A DNA stretch of 64,000 nt from Ustilaginoidea virens (taxonomy: Eukaryota; Ascomycota; Sordariomycetes; Hypocreales; Clavicipitaceae). Every line of letters starts with the position of its first letter. The stretch's first letter is position 1. Where the stretch lies: assembly GCF_000687475.1 (NCBI RefSeq), contig NC_057321.1, forward strand, positions 248,001 through 312,000, written 5' to 3'. The notes under the pieces were generated by a model, which saw only the letters and a program-made list of their open reading frames with translations, ran no database searches and was not told the DNA's origin. Positions 10,096-20,025 of this stretch are shown one piece after another. A program made the position numbers and the translations under genes.

Positions 10096-10843
10096 TATTG
10101 CAATTCTCAAGGTCACTATAAAAGCAGAGCCTTACTAGCTAGCTAGATGGCACAAGACTGTCTGCGACCTGTGAACTAATCTTAGTATAAATACTAGATT
10201 TTTCACCAAGTCCTAAGACTATACAAGTGCTATAAAGCAGGGCAAGTGTAAAGGCAAGGCAAATATAAGATAACCAGAAACGCAGGGAAGGTGGGAGTTA
10301 AGAGGCATATAGTGCATTAACAGACTCGATTGTGCTGCCCTTCTACTATCTAGAAAGAAGGGGAAAAGCTATCCTATATATACACGAAGGAGGGGTGGGC
10401 CCAGGCATCCAAGGTAGCCAGTAAGAAAGCTCCCCGTAATGCTCGCTATGATACGTCAGCAACCCCGCTATATCCGACCTTTCCAACCACCCTAACCACC
10501 GCACTAGTAATTAGTCACCGCACTAGTAACTAACCACCACACTAGTGGACTAGCCACCACGCTAGTAGGCCACCACGCTAATTTAGCAATGCCACACCAC
10601 GCTAGTAGGCCGCCACCACGCTAGTAGGCAACCACGCTAATTTAGCAATGCCACACCTTTTTTAATAAGGCCTACCTTACTTGATATACAGTAAATAATC
10701 TACTGAAAATCCTAAGGTAAAAGGCAAAGGCCTAAGGTTGGTAAGACTACCGTAAGTCCAAGAGGCGGTATAAGGGCCAGAAGGTTAGTAGGCCAGTAGG
10801 GCATAAGGCCAGCAGCCTAGTAGGCTACTATAGGATTTTAACA
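10096..10843 (-). repeat. 5' LTR of element B
   Basis: 748 bp, offset exactly 6600 bases from and identical to 3496-4243. It should carry the element's promoter. It is followed on the plus strand by the second aatat target copy (10844-10848). Confidence 0.95.
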
Positions 10844-11027
10844 AATATCTTATTTACCCACGACAGATATGCCTGCGGATGGACTTACCAAACCACTCCC
10901 AAGCCCGAAATTCCCCATATTTCGGCAATTATTAGGGCTGCAATCCCTATAATTTTTTCTTCTTTTTTACGGGACTTCTTTCTTTTATTCTAACGCTAGG
11001 ATTAGCCATATTGCTAATCAGAGGGGG
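10844..11027 (+). pseudogene. Element A, C-terminal RNase H end and polypurine tract
   Basis: After the right aatat copy the frame of A resumes with Tyr-Leu-Pro-Thr and the conserved copia C-terminus PADGLTKPL, ending at a TAA near 10950. A short untranslated stretch and the tract AGAGGGGG (11020-11027) lead into the 3' LTR. Together with 1-3490 this shows B entered A without loss of sequence. Confidence 0.93.
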
Positions 11028-11753
11028 TGTTGAAATCAGCGCCTTTTTAGCTGTATTTTGGTACTGGTCTCGCCACCATACGACGTTTCTGCGTTAAGAT
11101 ATCGCGGTGGCTATACCAGGCGCTATGGTGGGGCACAGCGCCCCACAACGCCGATTACAGTGGGCCACAGCGCCGGTCACGGCACCGGCACAGCGCCCCA
11201 CAGCCGGCCACAGCGGCCGGTCACAGCGGGCCACAGGGCCCACAACAGGCGGCGCATTTCTACGGGATTACCAAATGGGCAAACCTTGCTAATACCAGCA
11301 CTTTCGGCCTTCTACATACAGTCACCCGCTACACCGGTCATTTACGGCAGACCGATATAGGGCTTCCGGCCCGTACGGCAGGCTGTTATAGGGCATCCGG
11401 CACACCGCTATAAGCCACTGGGCTTGGTTGGGTATGCACTGGGTAGGATATTGGGCACAGACTGGGCACGGTTGGGCAGACCGACTTTTCGTCGGGTTTT
11501 TCGCTATTTTTGCGGTTTTTCATTATTTTCAACCACTTTTTCAAGATGGTAGAAATATGCCCAAAATTCCCTCTTTCTAGCTAGAATAATCACCAATAAT
11601 TAGAATCAGATTTCCCTGACATCTTTGCTCTGGTCAATCTCTTGTGCGCTTTAAATCTTTAACCAGCTCTTTGTTTTATTCTGCAACGCCTTGTACGCCA
11701 CTGTCGGTATCCAGTACATTTCCAACAGTGTTCTGAATCACCATTTTGCAACA
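11028..11753 (+). repeat. 3' LTR of element A (right end uncertain)
   Basis: The LTR starts TGTTGAAATCAGCG directly after the polypurine tract. The sequence is GC-rich with repeated acagcgcc/cagcggcc motifs near 11130-11250. A plausible end is the gcaaca at 11748-11753, but the 5' LTR lies outside the window and the following tandem array begins in similar sequence, so the right edge could be as early as about 11500. Bases 11523-11565 also occur, inverted, at 20029-20073. Confidence 0.6.
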
Positions 11754-11754
11754 G

Positions 11755-12058
11755 TTATATATCACGCTTTGACGATACCAATTAGCCACCAAGTTACACT
11801 CTGCAAAAACGCTATATATTACGACCTTTGATAATACCATTTAGCGACCAATTTACACTCTGCAAAAACGCTATATATTACGACCTTTGATAATACCATT
11901 TAGCGACCAATTTACACTCTGCAAAAACGCTATATATTACGACCTTTAGTAATACCATTTAGCGACCAAATCACACACTCTGCAAAAAGGCTATATATCA
12001 CGATTTTTGACGATACCATTTAGCCACTAATTTATACACTTTGCAAACGCTATATATC
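11755..12058 (+). repeat. 59-61 bp tandem array in the leader of element D
   Basis: About five units with a core of ctgcaaaaacgctatatatta and a partner ataccatttagcgaccaa recur with starts near 11801, 11860, 11919, 11980 and 12040 (periods 59, 59, 61, 60). The array ends just before the Gag start of element D at 12065, so it is best read as D's untranslated leader. Confidence 0.85.
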
Positions 12059-12064
12059 ATCAAT

Positions 12065-13260
12065 ATGGATTCATCACGACCATCATCACTAACACCACTA
12101 CATTTATCACTACCTGAGCTACTGCAAAAATATGCTAAGTTTGTTGATAAAAATTGGATTGATGCAAATGAATATATTAATCCACAAAATGCAACCGATA
12201 CCGACCTATATAATCGGCTAATATACCGCTATAACGCTTATAATATAGGCGAAGATATAGATGACGATTTATAGGATATATTTTGCGATAACTTTAGCGA
12301 GTGGGATGAAGTCTTATTTAAACGCATTAATAAGGAGCTACTACAGGAATTCGTATAGTCCTACGTGAGCATGGCGTATATACAGGACGATCAGGCTCAG
12401 CAGTTATACCATCTTTAATTAACTGCCTATAACAACCGGAAAATCCTATATGGCCATAAGAGGAAATAAGCTGGCAGCTATAACGCAAAAGGTTTATATC
12501 GCGATTAAATCCACATAGGGAAGTATCCATACCAATTGGTAATACTACGCGAGAATTGCAAATACTGCAAAATACACCTAGACGAACTATATCACAAGCA
12601 ACAGTTATACCTTTACTAGAAAGACCGTTACAAGCCCCTTCTTCGAATAGGGATTTTAATACACCCAGCGCTCAATTACACCAAACGGAAATTATTCCCC
12701 CATTAACATCAAAACAGCCTCCTACACAATATAAAGGAAAGGAGCCTATTTACAATAGGCCACAAGTTGAGACAGGGGAAAGCTCCCGTAATACACAACA
12801 CCTAATAAGCGAAGACTATTTACATGATGAAGATAATAGCGAGGAATATAGTCTGCAATAACTGGCCCGTCAACTGGCCCGACCTAGCGACTTATATTAT
12901 CCTAGGGATTATACCCCTAGTAGAGGCGGATTTTTTCGAGGCTCACGAGGCCGGCCTATACCAATAAGAGGCCGAATAATTAACCTGGATAATATACTAC
13001 CATCCACAGAGAGCCCTAATAAGGCAGATCAAGAAGCATATAGGCACCAATCCGATATTAATAACCCCTGTATTACCGTTTCCAGCGGCACTAGGCAGGC
13101 TACCGGTATTAGTCAAAGCACAACAAATGCTAGATTTAACAACTCTTAGTATCACAGCCACCCGCAAAAGCCGCCAAATATAACAGATAACCCGGCTATA
13201 ACAGATAACCTACCTATTACAACAGGGTACCTATCCAAGCCGGATTTTATACCAGAAACA
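12065..13260 (+). pseudogene. Element D: Gag N-terminal region, internally deleted
   Basis: An ATG at 12065 starts a Gag-like frame rich in Ser, Leu, Asn and Asp that is interrupted by TAG/TAA (first stop near 12272). It aligns in order with the start of element E2 (31550 onward): the NATD.LYNRL box, then a Pro/Gln stretch, then an RDYTP/RGG box near 12910. In E2 this is followed by about 1.7 kb encoding the Gag core, a zinc knuckle and protease. In D only about 110 bases separate this region from the GAG-pre-integrase box, so Gag core and protease are deleted. Confidence 0.8.
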
Positions 13261-13261
13261 A

Positions 13262-14560
13262 CAGCCTTCCATCTTTCCGCTAGTGAAATCCAACAATTAC
13301 ACCAACGTTTTGGGCACCCTTCTATAAATAGGCTTGCAAAAGTGCTGCATAGGGCTGGCTATAATGATATAGACCGCAATATAATCGAACGTATTACACA
13401 AATGTGCCACCAATGCCAGCTAAATGCAAAGGCACCTACCCGATTTAAATTTACACTTAAGGACGACTACCAATTTAATTACGAAATTATAGTCGATATT
13501 ATGCAAATAGATAACCGGCCCGTATTACATATAGTAGATACCGCAACCAGCTTCCAAGCAGCTAGATTTCTCGACCCATAAAGACAGAAGGCCCGAGATA
13601 TCTGGAATACCCTTAAAGAATGCTGGATAGATACCTATCTTGGACCGCCTGACTGGATAGTGCATGATGCTGGAAAGAATTTTGCATCTGCTGAATTCCG
13701 TCATAATGCACGGTTATTAGCTATAAATATTGACGAAATTCCCGTTGAGGCCCACCATAGTATTGGCAAAGTGGAAAGATACCACACTCCATTACGACGC
13801 GCCTATACTATTATTAATAGCGAAATAGGCGATATAATAACAAAGGAACAAAAATTATAGCTCGCTGTTAAAGCCGTTAATGATTCCGCTGGACCAGACG
13901 GCTTAGTACCTACGTTATTAGTTTTTAGAACGTATCCTAGGCTTACAGATGACTTACCACTAAGCCTATCAATATCATAACGTGCCGAGATATTACGGAA
14001 AGCCACTAATGCAGCTAGAAAATGCCTTGCAAAGCGGCAAGTTAATAATGCCCTCGCTACCCGTAACGGACCTAATACCTGGCCTATTCACCAATTACCA
14101 CTACAGTCAGATGTACGGGTATGGCGAGAGAAAGGTGGCTGGCACGGCCCATATAAGCTGATAAGCTTTAACGATGAGACTTATATTGTGCAAATGCCTT
14201 ACGGACCAACTAAATTTCGATCAACAGTTGTTAAGCCTTATATTTATGACCTAGATAAGGACCCTATAGAAATCGTACCGACCGAGGCCCCGGCCCATCA
14301 CGACAGTATAAATACCCCGGCCCGTCCTAATAGTATAGAAATCGTACCGACCGAGGCCCCGGCCCATCACAACAATATAAATACCCTGGCCCGTCCTAGT
14401 AGGCTACGTCCGGCCTGTTCTAGCAGGCTAGAAGTCAGAATACCCGCTACAGCTGCCTTATTTAACGTTATAGTTAATGAGGACTAAAAAGAAGCTTTTA
14501 TTAATACCGTTAATTCTAATGGTATAATTAATACTGCCTTTTTGACTGCAAAAGAAAAAG
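13262..14560 (+). pseudogene. Element D: GAG-pre-integrase and integrase
   Basis: The region begins with an LHQRFGHPS box, followed by paired Cys residues (CHQC near 13410). The integrase core follows with candidate catalytic Asp in VDIMQID (near 13495), Asp in VHDAGKNF (near 13665) and Glu in KVERYHTP (near 13770). Downstream, near 14130-14250, is the Trp/Gly/Pro-Tyr-Lys segment ending FRSTVVKPY that typifies this fungal copia lineage, then an acidic repeat linker (two copies of an EIVPTEAPAHH unit). There are few stops, all TAA/TAG at Gln or Trp positions. Confidence 0.87.
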
Positions 14561-14572
14561 CCGACTTACAAC

Positions 14573-15493
14573 TTGCGAGTGAATTACGCCAACAAGGAAA
14601 AAATTACAACGCCTGGAAACCCATTCCAACAGTCTGACCAAGCCGAAATAGAAGCGTTACAGGCCCACGATATATTCCGATTTACCACCTATGATAATAT
14701 TAAGCACGGTAACCAACGCTTATTTAATTCTAGGATGGTAAGGGAAATTAAAGGCAAGGGCACCGCAACGCCGTACGAAAAGTCACGGCTTATAATACAA
14801 GGCCACAGTGATGATGAAAAGCAATTAATATTAACCCAGTCGCCCACAATTCAACGGGCAAGTCAACGTTTGTTAATATCTATAGCCCCATCATTATACC
14901 GGTCTCACGGCTTATTCTTATGGATAAGAGATATCATACAGGCCTATGTGCAGTCATCAACCACTCTGAACCGGTCCATTATTGCGAAGTTACCTAAGCA
15001 AATAGCTCACCAATATCCCGATAATACCATTATGGAAGTGGTAAAGCCACTATATGGTATAGCTGAGGCAGGCATACATTGGTGGGCAACTTACTTTCGG
15101 CACTATCGCGATAAATTAGGCATGACCACGTCAACATACGACCCTTATTTATTAATATCTGACGATAATGACGATAATAATAATACCACAAATAATACCG
15201 CAAATAATACTACGAATGATACCACTAATAATACCACACCTTTTGGTATAATAGGAATGCAAATAGATGATACACTTGGCCTTAGTAATATATCCTTTTT
15301 CGACCGCGAAGATATAGAGCTTACTAAGGCAGGATTTAAAGCAAAGCCTAAGACAAAATTATCACCTACAACGCCCCTATTATTTAACGGTTGCAAATTA
15401 ACTATTGATGCCGATAATAGTATGACACTATCCCAGAAAGGCCAGAGTAAAAATATCGCCCTTATCGACAAGAATACGCCTACAGCACAATAA
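14573..15493 (+). pseudogene. Element D: reverse transcriptase with unusual active-site boxes
   Basis: An open stretch of 306 codons covers the RT domain. Recognisable boxes are SRMVREIKG (finger), IIQAYVQS in place of the usual QAYLN-type box, PLYGIAEAG in place of LYGLKQA, and QIDDTLG (near 15262) in place of YVDD. The two catalytic aspartates are kept. An Asn/Thr/Asp-rich insert (near 15160-15240) lies just before the QIDDT box. The first Met is internal. The same motifs occur in E2, so they define a lineage and are not copy-specific damage. Confidence 0.88.
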
Positions 15494-16144
15494 ACCTATG
15501 TCGAATAACGTGCCCGTGGCGCCTATATTGCAACTGTTTGCCAACCCGAAGCATCTTATGACCTATCCGTTGCAGCACAATAACAATAGCCTGATTCTGA
15601 TGATATCGCTAGATTAAATAAACGCCTTAAATGGCAGCTGGATAATCAGGACCGCGGCTTATAATATATCAACCTCGACCTTACTACAGCTAAAATCTTT
15701 GTATTTGTGGATGGATCATTTGCCAACAATAAAGATTTAAGCTCCCAGATAGGATATATTGTTATTATTGGCAACGAAAAAGATAACCCGATGGAAGAAA
15801 ATACCTTTACGCTAACTGGTAATATCATAACGTATAGCTCTACCAAAAGCAAGCGCGTAACACGCAGTGCACTTGCCTCTGAGTTATATAGTATGGTATA
15901 AGGAGTTGATATTGCATATGCAATAGGCACAACAAAAGAAAAGAGACTAATGATAGATATTATGGCCTTAAGACAGTCATATAAGCGTCGAGAGATTTAT
16001 GAGATCCGTTGGATTAACGGGAATGATAACCTTGCCGATGCTATAACTAAAGGAACACCAAATAAGGCCCTTGAGACTTTTGTCGACCACAATAAGGCTA
16101 CTATTCGTGTAGAAGGATGGGTTAAAAGGTCAGCAAGTGGATGA
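15494..16144 (+). pseudogene. Element D: RNase H and C-terminus
   Basis: The frame continues with a VDGSFANN box (near 15710), a TRSALASELY box (near 15860) and the copia-type C-terminus NLADAITKG (near 16030), ending at TGA 16142-16144. A few TAA/TAG codons interrupt it. E2 has about 90 extra bases near 37160-37255 absent here, so D also carries a small deletion. Confidence 0.85.
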
Positions 16145-16196
16145 GTGTAGCTGGACAATATCTGGTATTATTGGCGCCGTTATTTACGGCAGGTAA

Positions 16197-16469
16197 GTGA
16201 GTTTGTTTTCCTATATTCTATTATGCTACGCAATTCCTATTATTTCTTTTGGCATAATGGCTACGATATTCAACATCTTAGCCAAACCCAATCGGGGTAT
16301 AATACCGGTCGGAAGCACAACCTTCCTAGACCTAGCCACACTTGCATTTCTATGTATTTACCTTACAACCGAGCGATTCCGTCGTTTTGTTATTATAAAA
16401 AGAGAGACTGCCAGTATTGGAATCGTTAGTCACTTAGTTACTCAGTCACTCAGTCACTCAGTCACTTAG
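16197..16469 (+). CDS. Hydrophobic mini-ORF before the 3' LTR of element D
   Basis: This 90-codon frame between the Pol stop and the 3' LTR starts with a strongly hydrophobic segment (residues about 3-28) and has a second one (about 44-57), followed by a basic stretch; its end runs into the LTR's agtc repeats. The same position in E2 (37519-37740) holds a homologous frame with the shared boxes FSY near the start and FLC..LT..RFR near the end. It could be a small membrane protein of the element or simply conserved 3' untranslated sequence. No family is recognised. Confidence 0.4.
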   Translation: MSLFSYILLCYAIPIISFGIMATIFNILAKPNRGIIPVGSTTFLDLATLAFLCIYLTTERFRRFVIIKRETASIGIVSHLVTQSLSHSVT

Positions 16470-16540
16470 TCACTCAGTCACTCAGTCACTCAGTTAGTCA
16501 GTCACTCAGTCATCACTTAGTTAGTCGGTTAGTTAGTTAG
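16432..16540. repeat. agtc/actc tetranucleotide array in the D LTR
   Basis: About 25 imperfect units of cagt/cact/tagt fill this interval and recur briefly at 16604-16620. It is a simple-repeat expansion within U3. Confidence 0.85.
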
Positions 16541-16682
16541 TCACTTAGTCAGTACACCTGATAGTGACGCGGCGGATGTGGCTATAGCACATATGCATAC
16601 GTAGTCAGTCAGTCAGTCACTTAGTCAGTACACCTGATAATGACGCGGCATATGTGGCTATGGCACACAGGCATACGTAGTC
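16541..16682 (+). repeat. 66-bp direct repeat in the D LTR
   Basis: 16541-16606 and 16617-16682 share tcacttagtcagtacacctg and continue with only transition differences through gcatacgtagtc. Confidence 0.9.
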
Positions 16683-16881
16683 ATTGCGTGCCCGGCACAC
16701 ATAGCATATAGGGCATATCGCCGCCCTCAGTCTTTTCTTGCTTTCTTCTTTCTTAGATAGACACTTCACAATATATTCACTTCAGGGACGATCAATACCT
16801 CTGATAGGTGATACTGTGATAGTCACCGATACAGTAGTATCACGCGCGCACCCTACGCACTGGGACCTGGCCTGCTCAACA

Positions 16882-17568
16882 GTACCTCCCCTTAATATTA
16901 TACTAAATTTAACGACCCCTAAGGGGCGAGTAGTATACTTCCTAGCTATAATATAGGAGGGGGGTAAACTCGCCTAGGCCGCTATCGCCTTTGCTTAATA
17001 GCAGCAGTAGGATACAACGAACTATTCCTAATGCCTAGCAGAATGCTACTAAATTGGGGACTAAGTTTAGCTAAGCTTACGGAATATTAAGACTAACCGG
17101 CCTTATAAGAAGCTCGACTAGGTATCTACTAAGTATACTATTATAGCCATTCCATCCCCACTTAATATCTAACTCAATATTCCTAATAGTATCTACTTGG
17201 TCTTTTATATTAATCTTATAGAATATGCCGCTTCTAACCTACTGCCGAGCTAAATACTTATAGATATTAGGCCCGGCCCCCTATTAGTCCTGCCAGAGGA
17301 CTCTAATACCCCGCATAAGGAATTTAAGGTCGAGAAGATACTAGCTGCTAAAAACGCTTAAAGTTATAGCAGAAAACGTAATATACTAATAAAATAGAAG
17401 GGATATAATTCGCCGACTTAGGAACCGCTAAAGAACTTTAAGGATACTACAGCGCAAGAAGCATTTAAGGTTAAATAGGGGGATATTCGGATATATAATA
17501 GGCCTAGTCGGACCCTATAGCAACCCCGATATAGAAACGGATGAAATTTTTTCTAGAGAAGGGGGGTA
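16882..17568 (+). pseudogene. Element F3: 3' end of a chromovirus Pol
   Basis: The sequence directly after the D LTR matches 61354-62047 of element F2: a ctccccctaatattatac start, the integrase C-terminal region, the chromodomain and a purine tract before the LTR. It is full of TAG/TAA. The join at gtacctcccc corresponds to gtatctcccc in F2 and gtacctcccc at 63627, so D was inserted in this chromovirus copy. The upstream part of F3 is not in the window. Confidence 0.88.
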
Positions 17569-17822
17569 TATTACAGACTCGGGCTATACCCGTATTATAG
17601 ATTAACTGAGGCTCGGGCTATGCTTATGCCTAGTCCGGGACGGATAACATAAGGTAGACGCGCGGGCCCATAGGGCAATGTTAGGGCTCTAGCCCGCGCC
17701 ACACACGGATGTATATAGACCGCAAAAGGGACCCGATTTAGGCTCTTCTCCCTTCCTCCTTAGTTTTATCAATACATCCGATTAACGCCTATTTGCAGTC
17801 GCCCTAGGGCTAGTCCGTCACA
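17569..17822 (+). repeat. 3' LTR of chromovirus F3
   Basis: 254 bp, tattacagactcggg to gtccgtcaca, the same length as the F1 and F2 LTRs. It abuts F4 sequence in the opposite orientation at 17823, so F3 probably inserted in F4 (right target flank atagat). Confidence 0.9.
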
Positions 17823-18743
17823 ATAGATGGCATAGGTAATTAAGGGGGTAGCCTATTGCTCCCCTAATCGACTCTTTATATCTATTGCGGTCCTAAATTT
17901 CCTACAAAATAGTAGGCAGATAGACTAAAATCCTAACCTTTAGATGGTTTTTTCGCTTATCGCACTATAGTAGTTATAACTAAAGTCAATTAGGGTATTA
18001 ATAAAGATAGAATTATTATATAATATTAGGATTAAAAAGGGGTGTCTATCTATATGGTCCTTAATATTATTAATCTCCTTTATATAGTAGTCCTATTATA
18101 ACCTAGCTAAAGGCTAGGTGTGTTTTTTAAGCCCTTTTGTAAGACTCGGCTTAAGGGCTAGTCTTTTCCTTAGGAATCGCTATTATCGCTATCTTTAAGC
18201 TCAGCAATTCGTAAGGCTTTTATAGCCTTTAGATCTATAGAAGCTATAGTTATCTTTTATAGAGGCTAGGCCGGCCTTAGCTTATATTCCTATATTTTAT
18301 AGCTAGCATCCCTACATTGGGTGCAAAATAACTTCTAGTAGTGCTCCTTAAGGACTTCTATTGAAACCTATAGCGCCCTCTTACTAGGAAACCTTTACTT
18401 GCCTTTTAGACCCAGCTTATAAACGCCTATTATAGGCGTATCGCCATCCTTATCCTAAGCAATTACCTATAGATCCTAGGCGGTATCGTTATAATCCTAG
18501 GAAGGATCTATATAGCATTTTATGGTAAGGCTTATCTCTAGGTCGATAGCGATTTCGCAGTACTATATAACAGCCGCATTATAATCCTTACAAGAGACCC
18601 CTAGGCTAATAATCTTTTCCGATATATAAGGGTTAAGGGCAAATTAGAGTATTTTTAGCTTAACCGACTTAGGCCACCTAAACCCCCCTATTAACGCTAG
18701 TTTTTCTTTAAAGCGTATAAAAAAGGTAGAAAAAAGTTCTTTT
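17823..18743 (-). pseudogene. Element F4: chromovirus Gag/protease region, distal part
   Basis: Read on the minus strand this matches the F1 stretch from mid-Gag to protease (about 54205-55130 on plus). It includes the region of a Gag CCHC knuckle (near 18300-18350) and the Asp-Ser-type protease segment. It is heavily stopped. It is separated from the proximal Gag part by the solo LTR at 18744-19093 and cut at 17822 by the F3 LTR. Confidence 0.85.
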
Positions 18744-19093
18744 TGTCGGAATCGCTGTCGCAAGGTGCCCAATTGGGCACCAATTGGGCACATTGCGACA
18801 GATGTGCCGCGCACACCCGATGCGCACGATGTGGCCACTTTGGCCCCTTTTGCCCCTTTACCCCTGAGCCCGGTAGGGCACGCGGGCAGCCCGGCCCGAC
18901 TGCGCCGATGCACGTAACTACGGCACGCACAAAAAGGCCACATCGTGTAATTACTCTTTTGCTTCCTTTCTTTCCTCTTAGTTAGTCAGTCATAATCAAA
19001 GAAGTAATCATACCTTTGACCAGTGACCTCACGGTACTTGATACCACGCGCGCAACCCTACGTGTAACTGGGTACCCCGAGTTTATATCAACA
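18744..19093. repeat. Solo LTR of the E copia lineage
   Basis: 350 bp, TGTCGGAATCGC to TATATCAACA, closely matching the LTRs of E2 (30836-31177 and 37781-38122). It is flanked on both sides by ctttt (18739-18743 and 19094-19098). No internal element sequence adjoins it, so an element left by LTR-LTR recombination. It lies in F4 Gag, whose sequence continues across it (compare 54181-54245). Confidence 0.95.
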
Positions 19094-19764
19094 CTTTTGG
19101 CGCCTAATAGAAGGTATACTTAAGCTCGCTAATCGTGCATTCCTTCTAATATAGGTCCTTAAAGAGTCGCTATAGGTAATAAAAGAAGGCTATAAGGCGG
19201 TAATAGAGGGCCGTGCTATTCTTAAAGAATACTATAACTTAAGATTAGACTATAGCTAAAAGGTTCTAGTAGATGAATATCTATTAGGTCTTATCGTTAC
19301 TAATAAAGTCCTAATCGATCTCTAACTTATGCTTTATAAAGGTCTTCTATATAGTAAATGTAGCCTTTTTACCATTAAAGGGTTCTCCGACTGGTATTAG
19401 CTTACGCCTAGGTTAGGTTTCCTCCAGGATTAAGATAGAATTAGTCTAAGACCGGTTAAGGGTTATTATAGGGGCTAGTAATAATTATTATTGCATTTAG
19501 TCGATAAGAGCCTATATCTAACGCTCGGTTTATTTAGCCTAAATATGCATCTAACGCTTACTCTCTTAGCTTTAGGATAGCTATTCTTAAAACCTTATAT
19601 TAAGGACTTCTATAGCATTAGTAATTAACTCCCATTGAGCGGCCTATTAGCAAGCAGAGGCGCATCGGGCGTCGTCTAAGCCCGTGGTATTCTGTAAGGG
19701 CCCTATATCTATTATCGGCAGTTATATATAATATAATAATAAGGGTTAAGAGAGTTTTATTAAT
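19094..19764 (-). pseudogene. Element F4: chromovirus Gag, proximal part
   Basis: On the minus strand this matches F1 53535-54204: the untranslated start (aaaactctcttaaccctta near 19740), then the Gag N-terminal region. It has many TAG/TAA codons. It joins exactly to the 5' LTR at 19765. Confidence 0.85.
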
Positions 19765-20025
19765 TGTAACGGACTGGCCCTAGGGCGATTGCAAATAAGC
19801 ATTAATTGGATGTATTAATAAAACTAAGGAGGAAGGGAGAGGAGCCTAAATCGGGTCCCTTCTGTAGTCTATATACATCCGTATGTAGCGCGGGCTAGAG
19901 CCCTAACGTTGCCCTATAGGCCCGTGCGTCTACCTTATGTTATCCGTCCCAGACTAGGTACGGGCGCAGCCCGAGCCCCGAGCCCCAATCAATCTATGAC
20001 ACGGGCATAGCCCGAGTCCGTGACA
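19765..20025 (-). repeat. 5' LTR of chromovirus F4
   Basis: About 261 bp, tgtaacggactggcc to gagtccgtgaca on plus, the inverse of the F1/F2 LTRs with small insertions. The base run gaatt follows and may be the target flank. Confidence 0.88.

Larger units (their letters stand above)
3496..10843 (-). mobile_element. Element B: young, structurally intact Ty1/copia retrotransposon
   Basis: The element is 7348 bp long and bounded by two 748-bp LTRs that are identical in every line of sequence compared. They are flanked by the 5-bp duplication aatat. Read on the minus strand it is: 5' LTR (10096-10843), primer-binding site (10081-10095), repeat-rich leader (9315-10080), a single intact Gag-Pol frame (9314-4365), polypurine tract (4244-4252) and 3' LTR (3496-4243). 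Identical LTRs and an uninterrupted 1649-codon frame point to very recent insertion, after or outside the RIP that ruined its neighbours. It lies in antisense orientation within the RNase H region of element A. Confidence 0.97.
16415..16881 (+). repeat. 3' LTR of element D
   Basis: 467 bp starting tattggaatcg (RIP form of TGTTGG) after a purine tract aaaaagagaga, ending gctcaaca. Its end half matches the E-lineage LTRs (cacgcgcgcaccctacg, then ...caaca). It is longer than the 342-350 bp E LTRs because of agtc repeats and a 66-bp duplication. Confidence 0.85.

Noticed and set aside
15145..15471. 108-codon open frame on minus
   Set aside because: Shadow of the D reverse transcriptase, which has clear motifs on plus.
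16432..16540. Regular short repeats that could suggest a CRISPR-like array
   Set aside because: Units are 4-8 bp with no unique spacers, in a fungal LTR; a simple-sequence expansion.
18644..18943. Basic, Arg/Gly-rich open frame on minus, also at 30727-31023 and 37777-37968
   Set aside because: It recurs only because it lies within the three E-lineage LTR copies; antisense noise in a GC-rich LTR.
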